64,000 nt of DNA from Fasciolopsis buskii (taxonomy: Eukaryota > Platyhelminthes > Trematoda > Plagiorchiida > Fasciolidae), in NCBI GenBank assembly GCA_008360955.1, contig LUCM01004411.1, positions 1-64,000 of the forward strand, read 5' to 3'. The notes under the pieces are model-generated. The model had not been told where the DNA came from. It saw only the letters and a program-made list of their open reading frames with translations, and searched no databases. Positions 1 through 12,500 of this stretch are shown here, in pieces. The position numbers and the translations under genes are program-made. Within the stretch, counting starts at the first letter, position 1, and each line of letters begins with the position of its first letter.

Positions 1-2340
1 GGGTTGTATATCCGCATCATTCTTTATATTTTCATTCTATTTTTAACAGCATAACCGTCCACATAATTTTCGGGAAGAGGTCATGATCATGAAGAACAGT
101 CTAATTTTCTGTTGCAGTGGCATTATTCTTCGTAAAAGTAGTATAGACATTGTTGTAACTGATAGCTCGCAACTGTGTCATAGAAAATCCAATTCATAAA
201 CCGTTCTCCCTTGATAACTAACATTGGTTAGCTAGTACAATGCTGCATGGCCAAGAAATTCGTTAAATTTTATTCTATCTCTGAGTATCAACTGAACGCA
301 ATAGTGAAAACGAACCTCATTTGTCTTCGTATATTCTTCATATCTTTTTCCGATAACTCTTACTGAGGGGACGATCCACGGAACTGGACATTTATTCTTT
401 TTTATTAAGATTGCTCAAAAAAATGTGGATCGAATCTCGCTAGCTACAGAGTGCACAGTTTTTCTTGTTTTTGCCACTCATTCTTCAAAAGGATTTTTTA
501 TTTGACGTGCATCCAGTTGACGAATAGTGTCTAAGTTTTTGATAATGTCTATAAGTACATTTGTGTAAAGATATGCTGGTCAATTTTTACATTTACATAT
601 GTCAATCAGTAATTTTTTAGACCAGATCGTCGGTTGTATGTCGTAAGTGGTTGGTCAACCATCTACCCATTTATTCAAATTGCTGGCGCTTTGTTCGATT
701 CTGTTATCTCCTGCAGAGATCACCATGGGCGCTGGTGGATTTGTCTTCTCGTTATTTTGTCTTTTCCGTTGTTTCCCTTTTGTCAGGGCTTGCATTGTTG
801 CAGTAATTATTCGGTATCATTTCACTACGTCAACCCAACAGATATGTATGTACTTGATTACTTCATCTATAAACTGCGTTTACACCGTTCACGTCCTGGT
901 AAATCTATGCCCAAGAACCGACCAAGGAATTCTCCCCGTGGTGCGTAATTATCCTTTATTAATTTTATTAAAATCTTCCTTTCCTATGATACCCACCCCG
1001 TTTTTATCTTATCGTGGAGTCACATTTGATCTCACGTGTGAATACAATGTACACTCCTGGTTGATTGTAAATTACCTTCATTGATTACAGATAAGTAGTT
1101 CAGTCGGCTCCCTTGTGGACCAGAACAAGCCGTTAGGAAATTCTTATTTCTGAGTGTAATCGACGTTCCCACGGTGAATGAGCGTCGATGTGGCCCAGTG
1201 TCCATGAGTCAGCGGTGTTGGGGACTGACAAAGCTCTACGGAATCAGGTGAAAGACTCATGTGCCAGGAGTCAGATCAACTGTGGGTTTGACCGCAAGGT
1301 CAAAGTAACTATTCTCCATCCTAGATCAAAGACCACAGGTTCAACAGACTAGATACGCTTAATCAGTAACCCGCCACCTGAACCAACATGCGCATACAGT
1401 TTGAGTTTGACTCAAGAAGGAATGTCGTACTAACCTACTGGAGGGGAAATCATTATCCTTCGTCGAGTAAGTTGAATGAATTGGATTGGAATCGAGACCA
1501 CTGGCTGAAACTGTCACCGTGATCGGTAGAGTTGACGTCTTAAGACACTATTCACCTGTAGCATTCCAGTTTCTAAACTGACATTGAAGGGATGTGAAAT
1601 GCAGAGCGTTTTTTCTTATAGCGAAGTATTAAGTCCACATGTTTTATAACTAATGAAACTTTTGCCAGGAAAATCACGTCCTCACTTTGCTTTTAATAAA
1701 TTTATTCGTAGTATAAATCACTAAGTACCACCAATACTTCATGCACTGGGTATAATCAACGGGGCAGTGTGAAGCAGCTATTTCACTACCTTTCAGAATA
1801 AACACGTGGTACTTTACATCATTTCCGCCAAACTTGGTCTGCAATCGAGGGTAAGCGAAAAACACCTAACCCACCTGGAATACGTCACTGATTGGTTCGA
1901 AGTTGTACAGTGCGCACTGATTTTGCGTGTTGAATATAAAACATCGTATCATCCTAGGCACACTATCGATCGACTTGACGGAAGCGCGCAAGTTCCAGTG
2001 GTCCGCTGTCAATATTTCGCATATTACCGTGAGATAAATTATGAATCCACGCTTACTGCGACAAAATCCGTGGTTTTCTCATCACTTACCGGTATGCTTA
2101 CTTTTCAGCTCCTTGACTTTCTAACCATCTGTTCTGCACGATTAACCGGGAATCCTATTACTTCATGTCACACAATTCCATACTCTGCTTATGCGATGCA
2201 TAAGGCGGGTAATACTCCCTTGTGGCATCAGCCATCACGAAAATCTCTTCGTTTTGCGTTCTCACCCATGGTTTGCACATTTGAAGGGCAATTTTCGCAT
2301 CCGTTTGCAGTTTTCAATGTATTCTACTGAGATGCAGAAC
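1..2340. other. AT-rich non-coding flank, no recognised gene
   Basis: I recognise no exon or element here. Open frames of 145 codons (647-1084, plus) and 174 codons (1806-2330, plus) show no motif I can name. A short stretch in the second frame near 1930, EYKTSYHP, resembles the SYHP motif of Gypsy integrases, and the next block downstream is a Gypsy remnant, so part of it could be decayed element. The segment 1090-1580 is somewhat richer in GC but matches nothing else I noticed in the window. Confidence 0.35.
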
Positions 2341-2539
2341 CTTCCAGTCAAGCCACTTGCGTAATTGGATGACGCAATTCACGAAATTCCCCTTAGCGAG
2401 TGATACGGTGCTCTCAAAGAAACAATTATCGAATGAACACGAATATGCGATCGAAAGCGGATATCACAAACTATCGAGACCTTCAAGAGAGACAAAACAA
2501 CCTTTGCGGCTCATGAAACAAGTGGCTTGCCCTTAAGAT

Positions 2540-3905
2540 GAGTATAATTGAAAGATCATCTTTCTTCAACTACAGAAGCTTTGACAGCGGAATCGTCCGA
2601 GGCTGCCGACAGAATGTTCGACGTGAATCCGAGCAACATGTTATTTGTTGCGTTCCTCGCTACAATATTTGCCGGCTCTGCACTGCAGCTCAGAGAAAAA
2701 ATCAACCACTTACCATCGCAGATGAAGACGGTTCCCAGACAAGTCATTTAGAAAGATTCAGCATCTTACAGATGGTCGTTTAGAACGCGTTCACCTGATT
2801 CATTTAGTTAGTCCCATTGTCGGTTTCATCGCTGTTTTGGTGACGAATGCCATTGATGCCAATTCTTATATGCCTTCAGAATAGTGTTGGGAAATGCAAA
2901 AGTCAGTTACTAAAAGCTACAACCGCTATTGTCTCTGAACCTGGCCATTTCTTCCTAATTTTGACCGACCTGCTTACCCGCGGTTTCTAATTGGTGCTTA
3001 TGCCAAGAAAAGTGTTATTGCCGGTCATACCGGCGAACGCCATCTGCATCCTACGACATTCTCTTGACAAGCAGCCAGCGGTTCCACTGTAAGAACCTAC
3101 AACTAAAAGCTGGTGAAAGTTGACCTAGATTAATTGCGATAGTCTCCTGGGAATTACAGAATTGTTGATATTTCACACTCGATTCTTGGAATCGACTTTA
3201 TTTCTGACTTTACTCTTATAGTTGGCGTGAAAAATGCCGTATATTTGTGAAGATTAACTCGTTCAAATTACCTAAACTGTAGTACAGTAACACTCCTATC
3301 ATCATTTCCTCCATTTTTGGACGATTTGCGTGTAATTAACCCACGAACGATGTCTCCGTTCGTAGCACTACACGTTGTTCAGCGCTAGATTGCCACTAAA
3401 AACAACCCTAAGCTGGTAGGCACTCGTGAAATGTTACACCAGAGACATTCTGCAGTCAAACCGGAGGTTGGAGGTAGGTTAAAACTAGAAATAATAGTCC
3501 GTTTGACTCCCCAAGCTACGCGATTCCAAACAACCGTGACTAGTGCCCTAGCAGTAACCGCCTTACACTTAAAGACGCAGGTATACCATTACCCGATCCC
3601 ACACCAACAGGAATCCTCCAATGACCCCCAAGGGAAAATAATTTTCTCGAAGCTTGATAGGGCACAGACTTATTAACACATCTCTTTTGGACAAGGTAAC
3701 AGTCTAGAACACAACTGGGCTTCTATAGGTCCTCCGGCGTGCCTATTTTGCTCGCGAAATCCTGTCAATACTTTCCAGTTGTCCGTGGACCAAGTACCTC
3801 GTAGCAGTGACAACGTTATAAATTTTTCACTCTTTAGAATCGAGACAAAGTCGTGGCAACAGGTCAACTCCTTTCGGGTCTTTGAGCAGGGATGAAAAAT
3901 ATCTA
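2540..3905 (+). mobile_element. Gypsy LTR retrotransposon remnant (protease to reverse transcriptase)
   Basis: Translated fragments in shifting plus frames follow the order of a Gypsy pol gene. Near 3165-3235 the peptide SILGIDFISDFTLIVGVKNA matches the end of the retropepsin domain. Near 3640-3900 the peptide KIIFSKLDRAQTY, followed in another frame by RNPVNTFQLSVDQV, matches the RT block that runs from FSKLDL to NAAQTFQRFIDQV. The catalytic YVDD region is lost (NFSLFR in its place). The style is closest to the CsRn1 group described from the fluke Clonorchis. Stops and at least two frameshifts make it a fossil; no LTR was recognised around it. Confidence 0.6.
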
Positions 3906-5385
3906 AGCAGGGAGTACCAGCTAATATAGTGCAGCAGTGTATGAGAAGACATAATGAGGCAATACTTAAACTAACCGTTGCACAGCAAGCTGTCCTATAT
4001 CCTAAGCGTCACTCGCGAAGTTATTCGATTTCATGTCTGTCTCAAGACTGTTTATCCATCCTCCGCATCCATTATCCCGGGGTTGAGGGGAGAGGTAAAA
4101 GAAATACGGGGAGATTTCAGTTTATTTTTCAAGATATACTAGCGGTACATTGAACTTTATGTCTTTAAATAAAGAATGCAAATGGACCAGGGATTTTATC
4201 CCCATGGGTACGTAAAAAGCAAACACTGAATATCCCACGCAACTTGCGTGCTATCTTCAAGTTATATATGATTGAAAATTCTTAACATGAGTGGGCATTA
4301 CATTGCATAATATTGATTCATACAATGGAATTCCAAAAGTAACTAGTTAATTTAGTCAAGCAATCAATTCACAGAATGTGCTACCTTCTTTTTGCATAGA
4401 ATTACGTGGATCAATCAAGTGAACGAAAGCAGAAACCACAAGTAATCAGATGATGTGGAAGCAAAATTTTTGCGTCACAGTGTGTCGCCGAACGGCTGTC
4501 AGCGATAACTCTACTTACTGTGGTCTGCATTTCAATCGTGTGAAGTGTTAATTTTAACCACAAGGGGGAAGAGGGGTTGTGTTATCAGGTGTACACTTCA
4601 CCGGGAATGCGCGTGAAATCAACTGGAATGAATACGCGGAGTGTTCTGCTCGTTTTAAAGTAGACCGGCAAGATACACTATGCAGACCAATTGCAAAAAG
4701 ATGCTGAAATTCTTGCGTGAAGCTCACCAACTTATGGTGTAATTCACTGGCGTGCATCAGGCAAAGTATCCGATGGCATTGTGATTATTTTTGTGGTAAA
4801 AGTCATTAGAAGTTGAATATAGAGCGCACCAATTTCTATCATGTATTTCGTTGAATGACATGTCTTTCGGACATGAATATTTCGGATCATTCGCGCGCAT
4901 TGAAAGCAGTAGGCCAAATATGCCATAAGCTAGCATATCACCCAGAGTATCGTATAAATGCGAATAAACTGCCCACGAAGTCACAAATCATGAACCCATC
5001 TATCATATTCACGCAATACCCAAATGATATGTACCTTAGATCTAAGTATAAAGATCACAAACCTGGCGATCTGCATCAATAACAACCGGAAACCGAACTG
5101 ATATTTCGTTCAGCTGTAAAAACCCACAAGAAATGGTCGACAAAACGGCACCAAACATCAAGGAATCAATAATACCAATAATTGCCTGCATTAAACCAAA
5201 CCATCAATATTGTGCTCATGTACCATCTGTCAATGCTCCAATACGAAATCGAGACATCGTTTAAATCAATTCATAAAATAATAAAATCAACGACCCTATA
5301 GTCCACTGACAGTTTGCAGTAGTAGGAGAATTAGTGTGAATCTCCAAACGATTCGTCATGCATCATTAATATCCAAATCGACATT
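3906..5385. other. Non-coding spacer, nothing recognised
   Basis: AT-rich sequence with short chance frames on both strands. I see no splice-bounded conserved peptide, repeat family or RNA gene in it. It may contain further decay products of the preceding Gypsy remnant. Confidence 0.3.
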
Positions 5386-5387
5386 GA

Positions 5388-5512
5388 AAGTCATGGACGT
5401 ACTGTACAGCTGTTTCATCAGCAGTGCATATCCATCACCCCGGAAATAGAACAAATGCTTGTGAGTAGAACGCCTTTTCTATCACGCCACCGAGGCTGAT
5501 TTTCAACGGCCC
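5388..5512 (-). repeat. tRNA-headed SINE with hammerhead remnant, decayed copy
   Basis: Read on the minus strand from about 5505 it has a tRNA-like head: box A-like TGGCGTGATAG, an anticodon-loop-like CTACTCACAAG, then a degenerate box B. After it come GCACTG, CTGATGA and AACAGCTGTACAGT. These are the hammerhead order (stem I strand, core, stem III, cleavage-side strand), but stem II is deleted, so CTGATGA runs directly into AAC. The same head and tail appear intact in the copy at 8.2 kb, so the two belong to one family. Confidence 0.55.
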
Positions 5513-6535
5513 ACATGATATAGTATCGATATCCGTGACTGGATTTTGCAGGCCACTTGCCCTATATGGCTTAAATCCAAGCTGAGAAGCGATATAAAAG
5601 ACACATTATCGACTGTTGAATATGTAGATCTGAAGTGTGATCTACAACGAGAGAGGCATCAAGACAGCTTTTGCATGAAAGTGTGTAGGATCCGGAGGTT
5701 GGGATTTCCTGTTTTGAAAAGACGCGTTCGACTTTAACGATTCTTCACAAGTTGTATCACAAAAACTAATGATGAATAACAAAATGATGGCACCAACGAC
5801 AAAATGATGGGAAGTAGAATAGATGAGTACGGTTTTTCAGTCCTGCATATTACCACATCCTCGAAATTCAAGCTGAGGACGCCCGCGGATCCAAGCTGAG
5901 GACGAAGTCTTCATCACTTACACAAACTTGAAAACAGGTTGACTTTCGAGGGTGCATAATGGGAATAAAATTCAAGATAACTATGTTCGACAGAAGTAAA
6001 TGAAACAGGACTGTTTTAACATTTTTGCTGTCTTTAACTGCTGATTGAGGAAAACTTAGTTGGCGACGGAACGATTTGTAGTGCGCTGAAAAGCATGGAG
6101 CATAGAAATGGATTCATGAAACATCGCGAGCATAAAAATGGACGAAACAAAACATGATAGGCAAGAGATCATCACAAGAGACAAAATTAAATGGTCAGGC
6201 AATAAACGTGCAACAATTCGTGCCCGAACTTCCATTCATCGGAATAGTAACTTGACAAAAACAGAAACTTGAGGTACTGCCGCGCCCCAATGGATTGAGC
6301 GTCTGCCATTTTGAAGCTCACAGAGTCTGAATTCAAATACATCAGTCACCGGGGTGGCGACAGCAATTCCTTGCCTTCCACGGCCAGGTATAACATCTGA
6401 AATTTTGTTATCTGATGCGGTTCTACGTTCTTCCAGGTTCCAATTATAATTGCCCTTTCCCGTAGCACTGGGGGCCTTTGAGGCTATGGGCTGCACATCG
6501 TCCATAGCGTTCATGACCCTGGCATACTGTGTATA
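5513..6535. other. Non-coding spacer with small local repeats
   Basis: No gene recognised. ACAAAATGATGG occurs twice near 5778-5811, and CCAAGCTGAGGACG-type words occur twice near 5868-5905, indicating local slippage. A GCGCCCCAATGG block near 6282 resembles the base of the tRNA-like head in the 8.2-kb repeat and may be another very decayed copy. Confidence 0.35.
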
Positions 6536-6538
6536 TCC

Positions 6539-6539
<1 letters not shown>

Positions 6540-6582
<43 letters not shown>
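6540..6582. repeat. (AT)n microsatellite
   Basis: About 20 uninterrupted AT dinucleotides. Open frames that seem to cross it (tyrosine-isoleucine repeats on either strand) are artefacts of the repeat. Confidence 0.95.
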
Positions 6583-6585
<3 letters not shown>

Positions 6586-8124
6586 GATTGCAATGCATTC
6601 ATAATTTTCTTTTGTCGAAATACCTAGGGTTCTAGTACCTGCGAAAGAAAAAGAGGGGTCAGCAAATAACACGAATTTATTTATGGGTTCCCCTTATTTT
6701 ATCTATTTGTAAGCTGTAATACGATCATTTAAAAATGGATTGTCTTGGTTCTGTAGGTAAACGAATGTAAACAAGGAAAATGAAGTCCTTCTGGATCAAG
6801 AAAATTTCGCGAACATTCCCGGAACGGCCTTAGGATTTATCCTAATTTGCATTCACAAATGGTAACAAACTCGCGTGCCCAACAATACTCCTTATTTTAT
6901 CGAGTATCCTACTATGATTACATCTGCATTTATAGGCTGAATATAATTAGTTATCAGTTGAGGAATTTTGCGTTAGCTGGAGTTTAATAATCATGGTTAA
7001 TCACGAACAGGGAGATATTCGTTTAGGAGAGATCTTGACTTACGCCACATTTGACCATGCGTCCAGGTCAATTAGGCGCGCCGCGTTCAACGCCCACGCT
7101 GCTCTTGTGTCAATGAGAGGTTGCCCGAGAAACAGCGAGATATGCTGGTAATACAATGTAAGGTATAATATAGTAATTAAAAACCTTGATCAATTTGCAA
7201 TTTTGTGTTCGAGCCTTTCCACCATTTGATGCTGAACATCATGTTAAGTGAATAAACTGTTTGAGGAGCTTCTCTTTGAAGAAGAAAATCAACACCATCC
7301 GAAAGTGCATAGAAGGTTACGCTTATGTGCTAAAAGTTTACAACAGACGTTTTATTCTAGTCCTGAAAAAAATTACTACCGACATTTCATGCACGATCGT
7401 TCGAATGCCATGGAATAATAATATTTAAGCGCCCCGAATGTCAGCATGGGTTGATCGCGCGATAAGGCAGGGAATATGACTGTCATGCGCATTAGTAGGA
7501 AATACTGAGAGTCCTAATCAATCTTCCTGTTAATTTTGTCTGTGGATCTACAGCATGTTGCAACCCGTGGGATGCTTACAAAAAACGCAGTTCTAGGAAA
7601 TTCTTCGAAGAGGTCATCGTGCCTTCTCATTCCATCCAAATTGCTTTTTTTCTTATTGTAATCAAATAAGAAAAGTCTTGCAAATGAATGTAGTGGAATG
7701 TAGTGCGTATAGAGGAAATTTTGCCGTTGTGGATACGGAGATATACTCTTTATTTTAAGAAAGCAGACAGTACAAAAAGACGAAAGAGTCACAGGAATTG
7801 AAACAGTGATTCTTCTCTCCTCAGGCACGTATATAAGTGAAAGAAGGTGTAGTCATTTGAGACAAATAAGGTTTCAAAGACTGCATCGATTATCTATGTG
7901 AAATGTTTGACATTGTAAGTTAGCGTTCGTTCAAAGGAGAATCAGTGAGACGCATTGGAACGAGACTTTTAAAGAAGAATGACGTTGTCTTGTGAAAAAA
8001 TTTGTTCACTTGACTGAATGGAAAATAGGCTGATAGCATATTTAGGGCCTTGGCTAAAGATAATGGTCACTAGCTGAAGTGGGCACGCAAACTCAAGGGA
8101 AATATGTCAGATTAATAGATGACT
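6583..8124. other. Non-coding spacer, nothing recognised
   Basis: AT-rich sequence. A 104-codon minus-strand frame (7828-7514) has no recognisable domain and no convincing splice context. I see no RNA gene or repeat copy. Confidence 0.3.
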
Positions 8125-8186
8125 TTTTCATGAAATAATTCACCATGTGATATCATCACTCAACTCACCATAAAGAAACCATGGAA

Positions 8187-8231
8187 GCACTGTACAGCTG
8201 TTTCATACTTGTTAGGAATCATCAGCAGTGC
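8187..8231 (-). ncRNA. Hammerhead ribozyme core, minimal stem III (type I layout)
   Basis: Minus strand, 5' to 3': GCACTG (8231-8226), CTGATGA (8225-8219), a weakened stem II with loop, GAAA (8204-8201), CAGCTG (8200-8195), TA, then CAGTGC (8192-8187). GCACTG pairs perfectly with CAGTGC as stem I (6 bp). The A of GAAA pairs with the U after CAGCTG, leaving a very short stem III with loop AGCU, as in small retrotransposon hammerheads. Cleavage would follow GUA at 8193. Stem II reads UUCC/AGUAU here against UUCC/GGAU in the inverted copy, so this copy may be slow or dead. Confidence 0.62.
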
Positions 8232-8341
8232 ATATCGACCGCGCCCCAACTGGGACACGAACCCGGGACGAACGATTGTGAGTCGAACGCCTTAGCCATT
8301 ACGCTACCGGGCAGGCTCTGAACGGTTTGCTGAACTTCCCG

Positions 8342-8380
8342 CTGATGATTCCAAACAAGGATGAAACAGCTTTACAGTGC
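8342..8380 (+). ncRNA. Second hammerhead core, plus strand, degenerate
   Basis: CTGATGA (8342-8348), stem II UUCC with loop AAACAA and GGAU (three good pairs plus a U-U at the base), GAAAC (8363-8367), then AGCTTTACAGTGC. It is the inverted partner of the minus-strand core. Stem II is better preserved, but the closing G of stem III is T and the 5' strand of stem I (GCACTG) has been replaced, so it should not cleave. Confidence 0.5.
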
Positions 8381-8443
8381 TTCCATGGTTTCTTTATGGT
8401 GAGTTGAGCGATGATATCACATGGTGAATTATTTTATGAAAAC

Positions 8444-10249
8444 ATTCAATCTCCTACTACTAACAGGTACCAAGATGACTTTTTCTACAACGGATTTACT
8501 TCTGATGCGGAGAACACAGAGGTCTGTCAAATCAAACACAACTATCGGTAGGGTCAACGCATGATCGAAGCCATTCTTAATATTGTATAAATATCTAAGA
8601 AAAGTAGAAGAGATGCTAAAATGGTATCTAAAGATTGAGATTTTGTGTTGTAAAATAACGGGTCTGTGTATGGGTTCGTAATAATTGTACTGTTGATAAT
8701 AAGTTAACAGGGAGTCGGTTCTGTTTAGAGAGCATGTATTAATAACATCAAACATACCAGACAGAAACAGTTGGTGTGTATTTCTGCACCACATGCAGCT
8801 ACTTGTTGGAAAGCCTGTCCTTCTAGATAAGTTTGAATACAAGTGAGCACCTAGCATTCCGGATTAGCTACGGTTCTTGTACAGAGCACACTCAAGTGTA
8901 AAAGTGAATCGGTGATTGAAGTACGAGGGATAGGTCGATAGTCTTCGTGGAATGAATCCTGGCGTTAAACGAGGCCGGAATGAACACCCGGGAGGGTGCG
9001 CGTACGATATTGTTATTCCCTCAAACGTCGTTGAACCAATTACGGAAAAGAATTTATTTTTGAGGTAAAAACTAGGTAAACCCTGAAGTTTCACGAATAA
9101 GAGATCTTACTCTAACTGTTCAAAAACTTCGGTAACTGTACTGGAGGGACTCGATGCCCAATTTTTGGGATTTGGGATATCGAAGTTTTTAACAAAAGAT
9201 GCAAAAGTTTCGCTTTATCACAAAGCCAATAAGATGTCGCAAGCACTGGCTGACCAAGGCCGTAGAAACAGCAGTGTCATTAATTATGTTAACGAATACT
9301 ATTCGGACTCACTGACACAGCCAGAAGTCATCGAAATAAACTGATTTTTCTGCTGGAGATGCTAGTTTAACTACTTTGGATACATCCTTCAAAATTTCTA
9401 TCCCATCATCAGTTCTTCACGAAAATAGCTTCTTCGAGATCTTACTGTGAGTAGTGTAATACGGAATTCGCAATTATTGTGGCTACTTAAATTTGCGCAA
9501 GTGTAAAGGGCATGTTCCGAGAGCTCAAAATCGAATAAAACTGATCGACTTCAGTGAACGAAGCAGTAATTTGCCGTGATAAAGAGTGTAATAGAAAGTT
9601 GGATGTGGTCGCGATGATTTACGTAACTCTAGTTTGCATCAGAACAAGCGTCTTTCATGATCAGCATCTGAACAAAAATGTAATAATTTTCTTCGGATCG
9701 CGATCAGGACCGTGTTATAAACCTGTTTACCGTGATCTCTAAAGCTATTGTTTCGGTTCTAATTCAGTCTCGCCCTAGATAATCAAACAAGTGCTCTCTG
9801 ACCGGCCGGCACGACTGTCCAAAACTATTTACGAGCAAACGGATTATACAAGTAAATCCAAGTCAAATCACATTTGCCGATTGTCCTCAGTCTCTCCTGC
9901 TCAGTGCCTCTTCTTTGGCCTTTATTTCGAGTTAGCATTTCTGGCAATGGCAGGTAGCTTCATCTTATGATTATCAGTTTTCACCTTTTCTTACAAGATT
10001 ATGCGCTCTCACAGATTTTTGTTTGAGGTCCGCACCTGGTTGTAGGACGAAAGCACCACATTAGTTGCGAGCATATCAATCCCGATACCACTGACGATTA
10101 TGCTATTATTCGATATCACGCCAATCCGACAGCGGAATGTAAATTTTCACTGCTCGAAGTGAATTACATTAAAGTGGGTAAAGCCCGCACTCAAACGATA
10201 TACTGCAAATAGGAAATGCATGCGGAAGACAGTAAAATAAGAATAACCC
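8444..10249. other. Non-coding spacer, nothing recognised
   Basis: Chance frames of up to 142 codons on the minus strand (8857-8429) show no domain I know. No repeat copy or RNA gene seen. Confidence 0.3.
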
Positions 10250-12500
10250 TACTGACTGTGGTTCTAAAAGCAAAACGATTTCAAGTTTTAAAAATACAGA
10301 AGGAATCAGAGTGTTCCAGTGCTTTGTAGTCCGGGGGAATAAAAGAATACTGAAATAAGAAAGTTCGAAATCTAGGGATAGAAACTTGGTAAGGATAACT
10401 GGTAACCTGAATACGAGAAGATCGATAGGAAGTCGTGGGAATGGGAACCGTCGAAGCTACTTCAGAGTAGCAGGAATCAAAATAATAGCGATTGAAAAAA
10501 GCAAATGAAACAACTTCTCGGGAATGAGTACGTCACATCAGTTTTCAGGTCAGGGAGGAGTCATTGATCAACCGAATAGCTTTTCGTTGGATCCGGTCAA
10601 CAAGAGAAAGAACGGTAGACGAAGCTCCGCCCCGCAAATCGCTGCAGTACTCAAGTATCGGGCGGATCTGAGCTTTGTATATTAAGAGGTCGGCGAGTGC
10701 AAAAGGCATCTGGCGCGGAGTAGAAAACTGATTTTGCGTGCAGATCGCGAGAGACGCGCTAACACAAAGGGGACCAACAAGAAGAGTTTGTGGACAAGCC
10801 CAGCAATTGACGGAATTCGGTGGGATGAAAAGAGTTCGAGTGAAAAGTTAACCGGGAAGAGTAAGGCAGTGTTTGAGTGAAGTAGAAGAGAGGAAAATTT
10901 CAAGAGTTGAAACAAATTTGGTTGGTAGAGCCCCAAGCAGAGCTTCGTCCTAGATTGGAAGTAAGTGATGCACTAAGAACAGTGCGATCATGATCGATGT
11001 CGGTAGTGGCTTGATGAACAGTTGAGTAAGAAACAGAACAATGGAGACCGGCATCATCAGAAAACAGTGGAGAGGCTTGGAAATTGACGTGTATAGAAGG
11101 GGCAATTATGAGAGAAATGAAAGAAGGCGTAGTATAAAGGATGACTCTGAAGCACACATGTTTAGTACGACGTTTGGAATATCGTCCGGACCCGGAGGTT
11201 TGGAAAAATTTAGAAGAGAAAGAGCTTGATAGATATTCACAGCAGTTATGACCAGAAGAAACGCACGGCTGGAGACATGGGAGGAAGTAGCACTGACAGA
11301 GGGAAGGGCATTTCGGGTAAGTGGGGGAAGCAAAAACCCTGACCTTGTCAAACAGGTTGCAGACTAGAATGCTGGAAGAACTGTAAATGGGAGGGAATTT
11401 GGAAGGGCAAAAATCGGAGGATACTGCTGTTGCAAGGGACCAAAATGATCAACTACTGGTGGTAGATGGGGTTACTCGTCCAGCTTTGTGGCGTAAAAAT
11501 CGATATTCAGCGCTCTGTATGACGAGCGAGCATTCATTAACTATTTGTTCAGGACGACTACGGGAAGCTTGGCTGGATAAGTGGTGTCACCGGTGATACG
11601 CAGTTTTAAACCGAACAGCACGCTTGCAGGCGTAAGTAAACTATGTAGGGGGTTGTGCTATTGACAGGTACCGAGACGTGTGGATTATGAAGAGACGTTT
11701 GGTAGAGAACAGTGTCATTAAAATTAGAAACGGATTGAGAAACATCAAATGAAAAGCAACAGTCGTTCCAAAGATAATAGGACAGAAGGTCACAAGGACC
11801 ACCCTAATCAGCAGGGTCGTCACGCCAAAGTTGCGTTTCCAGCACTGGGACTGCGTTAGGAAAAACAGTTGAAAATGAAATGAGGCAGTGATCCGATGAA
11901 CCCAAAGGAGACAGAAAATCGATATTAGAGAGTGGTGAAAAAAGACTTAGGAATGAGGTCAAAAGTTAGTGCTCGATCGCCAAGACGACCGGAGATGCGT
12001 ACAGGGAGGTCAACCAGTTGAGAGGGGTTGTTGATTATAGCGAAAGCCTTGGGTTTACATCCCGTAGTTGAGGTGCCCAGTGAGTGCAATAGCCAATCTT
12101 TGTCGTGGACGTTGAAATTGTCAAGAACAGTAATTTGGCAGGTGGGGTCTGATGAAGTCAAAAAACGAGGATCGTTGCTACTGGGGAGCGGTAAGCCGTA
12201 CAATAATGATTAAAAGAAGAGAACCGAATTTTCAATCGCATAAACTGGAAGTCTAATTTAGAGAAGTCAAGACATGGAAGTCGAGAAGAGGTGGCAGATC
12301 GATGGGTATAGGTACAGACACCAGCCTCGAGGAATAAGCAGGAGTCAAGTAAGTCGTTAGGAAATTGGAGGTGGCTTGTTTTTGTCAAAGAAGTTAATGT
12401 TTCGGTTAAAAGTTATGCAGCGGCGGAAGAAGGTCAGAAAAAATGGTCTACATATTCAACATTTCGATTCGAATCACGAATGTTCGTGAGAGCGGCGAAA
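10250..12500 (-). mobile_element. Jockey/CR1-type LINE, decayed, endonuclease and RT
   Basis: Reading from 12500 down, minus-strand fragments follow a LINE ORF2. An endonuclease block at 12390-11930 includes LDNFNVHDKDWL (compare LGDFNVHHKDWL of Jockey endonucleases) and PSQLVDLPVRISGRLGDRAL. An RT start at 11250-11106 has FSKPPGPDDIPNVVLNMCAS. The RT end at 10680-10555 has YKAQIRPILEYCSD and SLVDRIQRKAIRLVD. The frame changes repeatedly and the central RT with the YADD motif is not recognisable, so it is a dead copy. The 3' boundary is uncertain. Confidence 0.68.

Larger units (their letters stand above)
8125..8443 (-). repeat. Foldback SINE: tRNA-like head plus hammerhead ribozyme, inverted duplication
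   Basis: The two ends (8125-8231 and 8340-8443) are inverted copies of about 100 bp with few differences. Between them, on the minus strand from 8316, is a tRNA-like head: box A (TAGCGTAATGG, 8307-8297), anticodon-loop-like CTCACAA (8283-8277) and box B (GGGTTCGTGTCCCAG, 8264-8250). The left arm, also read on the minus strand, carries a hammerhead core that is listed separately. The acceptor ends do not pair properly, so this is a tRNA-derived repeat and not a tRNA gene. Pol III promoter boxes with a hammerhead resemble schistosome Sm-alpha repeats (family knowledge). The inverted layout is seen directly. Confidence 0.7.

Noticed and set aside
647..1084. 145-codon plus-strand frame as a membrane protein gene
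   Set aside because: It is hydrophobic because of AT-rich composition, overlaps another open frame and has no recognised motif or splice context.
1806..2330. 174-codon plus-strand frame as a host gene
   Set aside because: No domain is recognised. One short SYHP-like word hints at decayed integrase, but that is not enough to call anything.
6236..6635. Frames of 61 and 120 codons on both strands with tyrosine-isoleucine runs
   Set aside because: They are translations of the (AT)n microsatellite at 6540-6582 and have no coding support outside it.
8233..8316. A functional tRNA-Val(CAC) gene
   Set aside because: Boxes A and B and a CAC in the anticodon position are present, but the acceptor ends are not complementary and the unit recurs with a hammerhead tail, so it is a SINE head.
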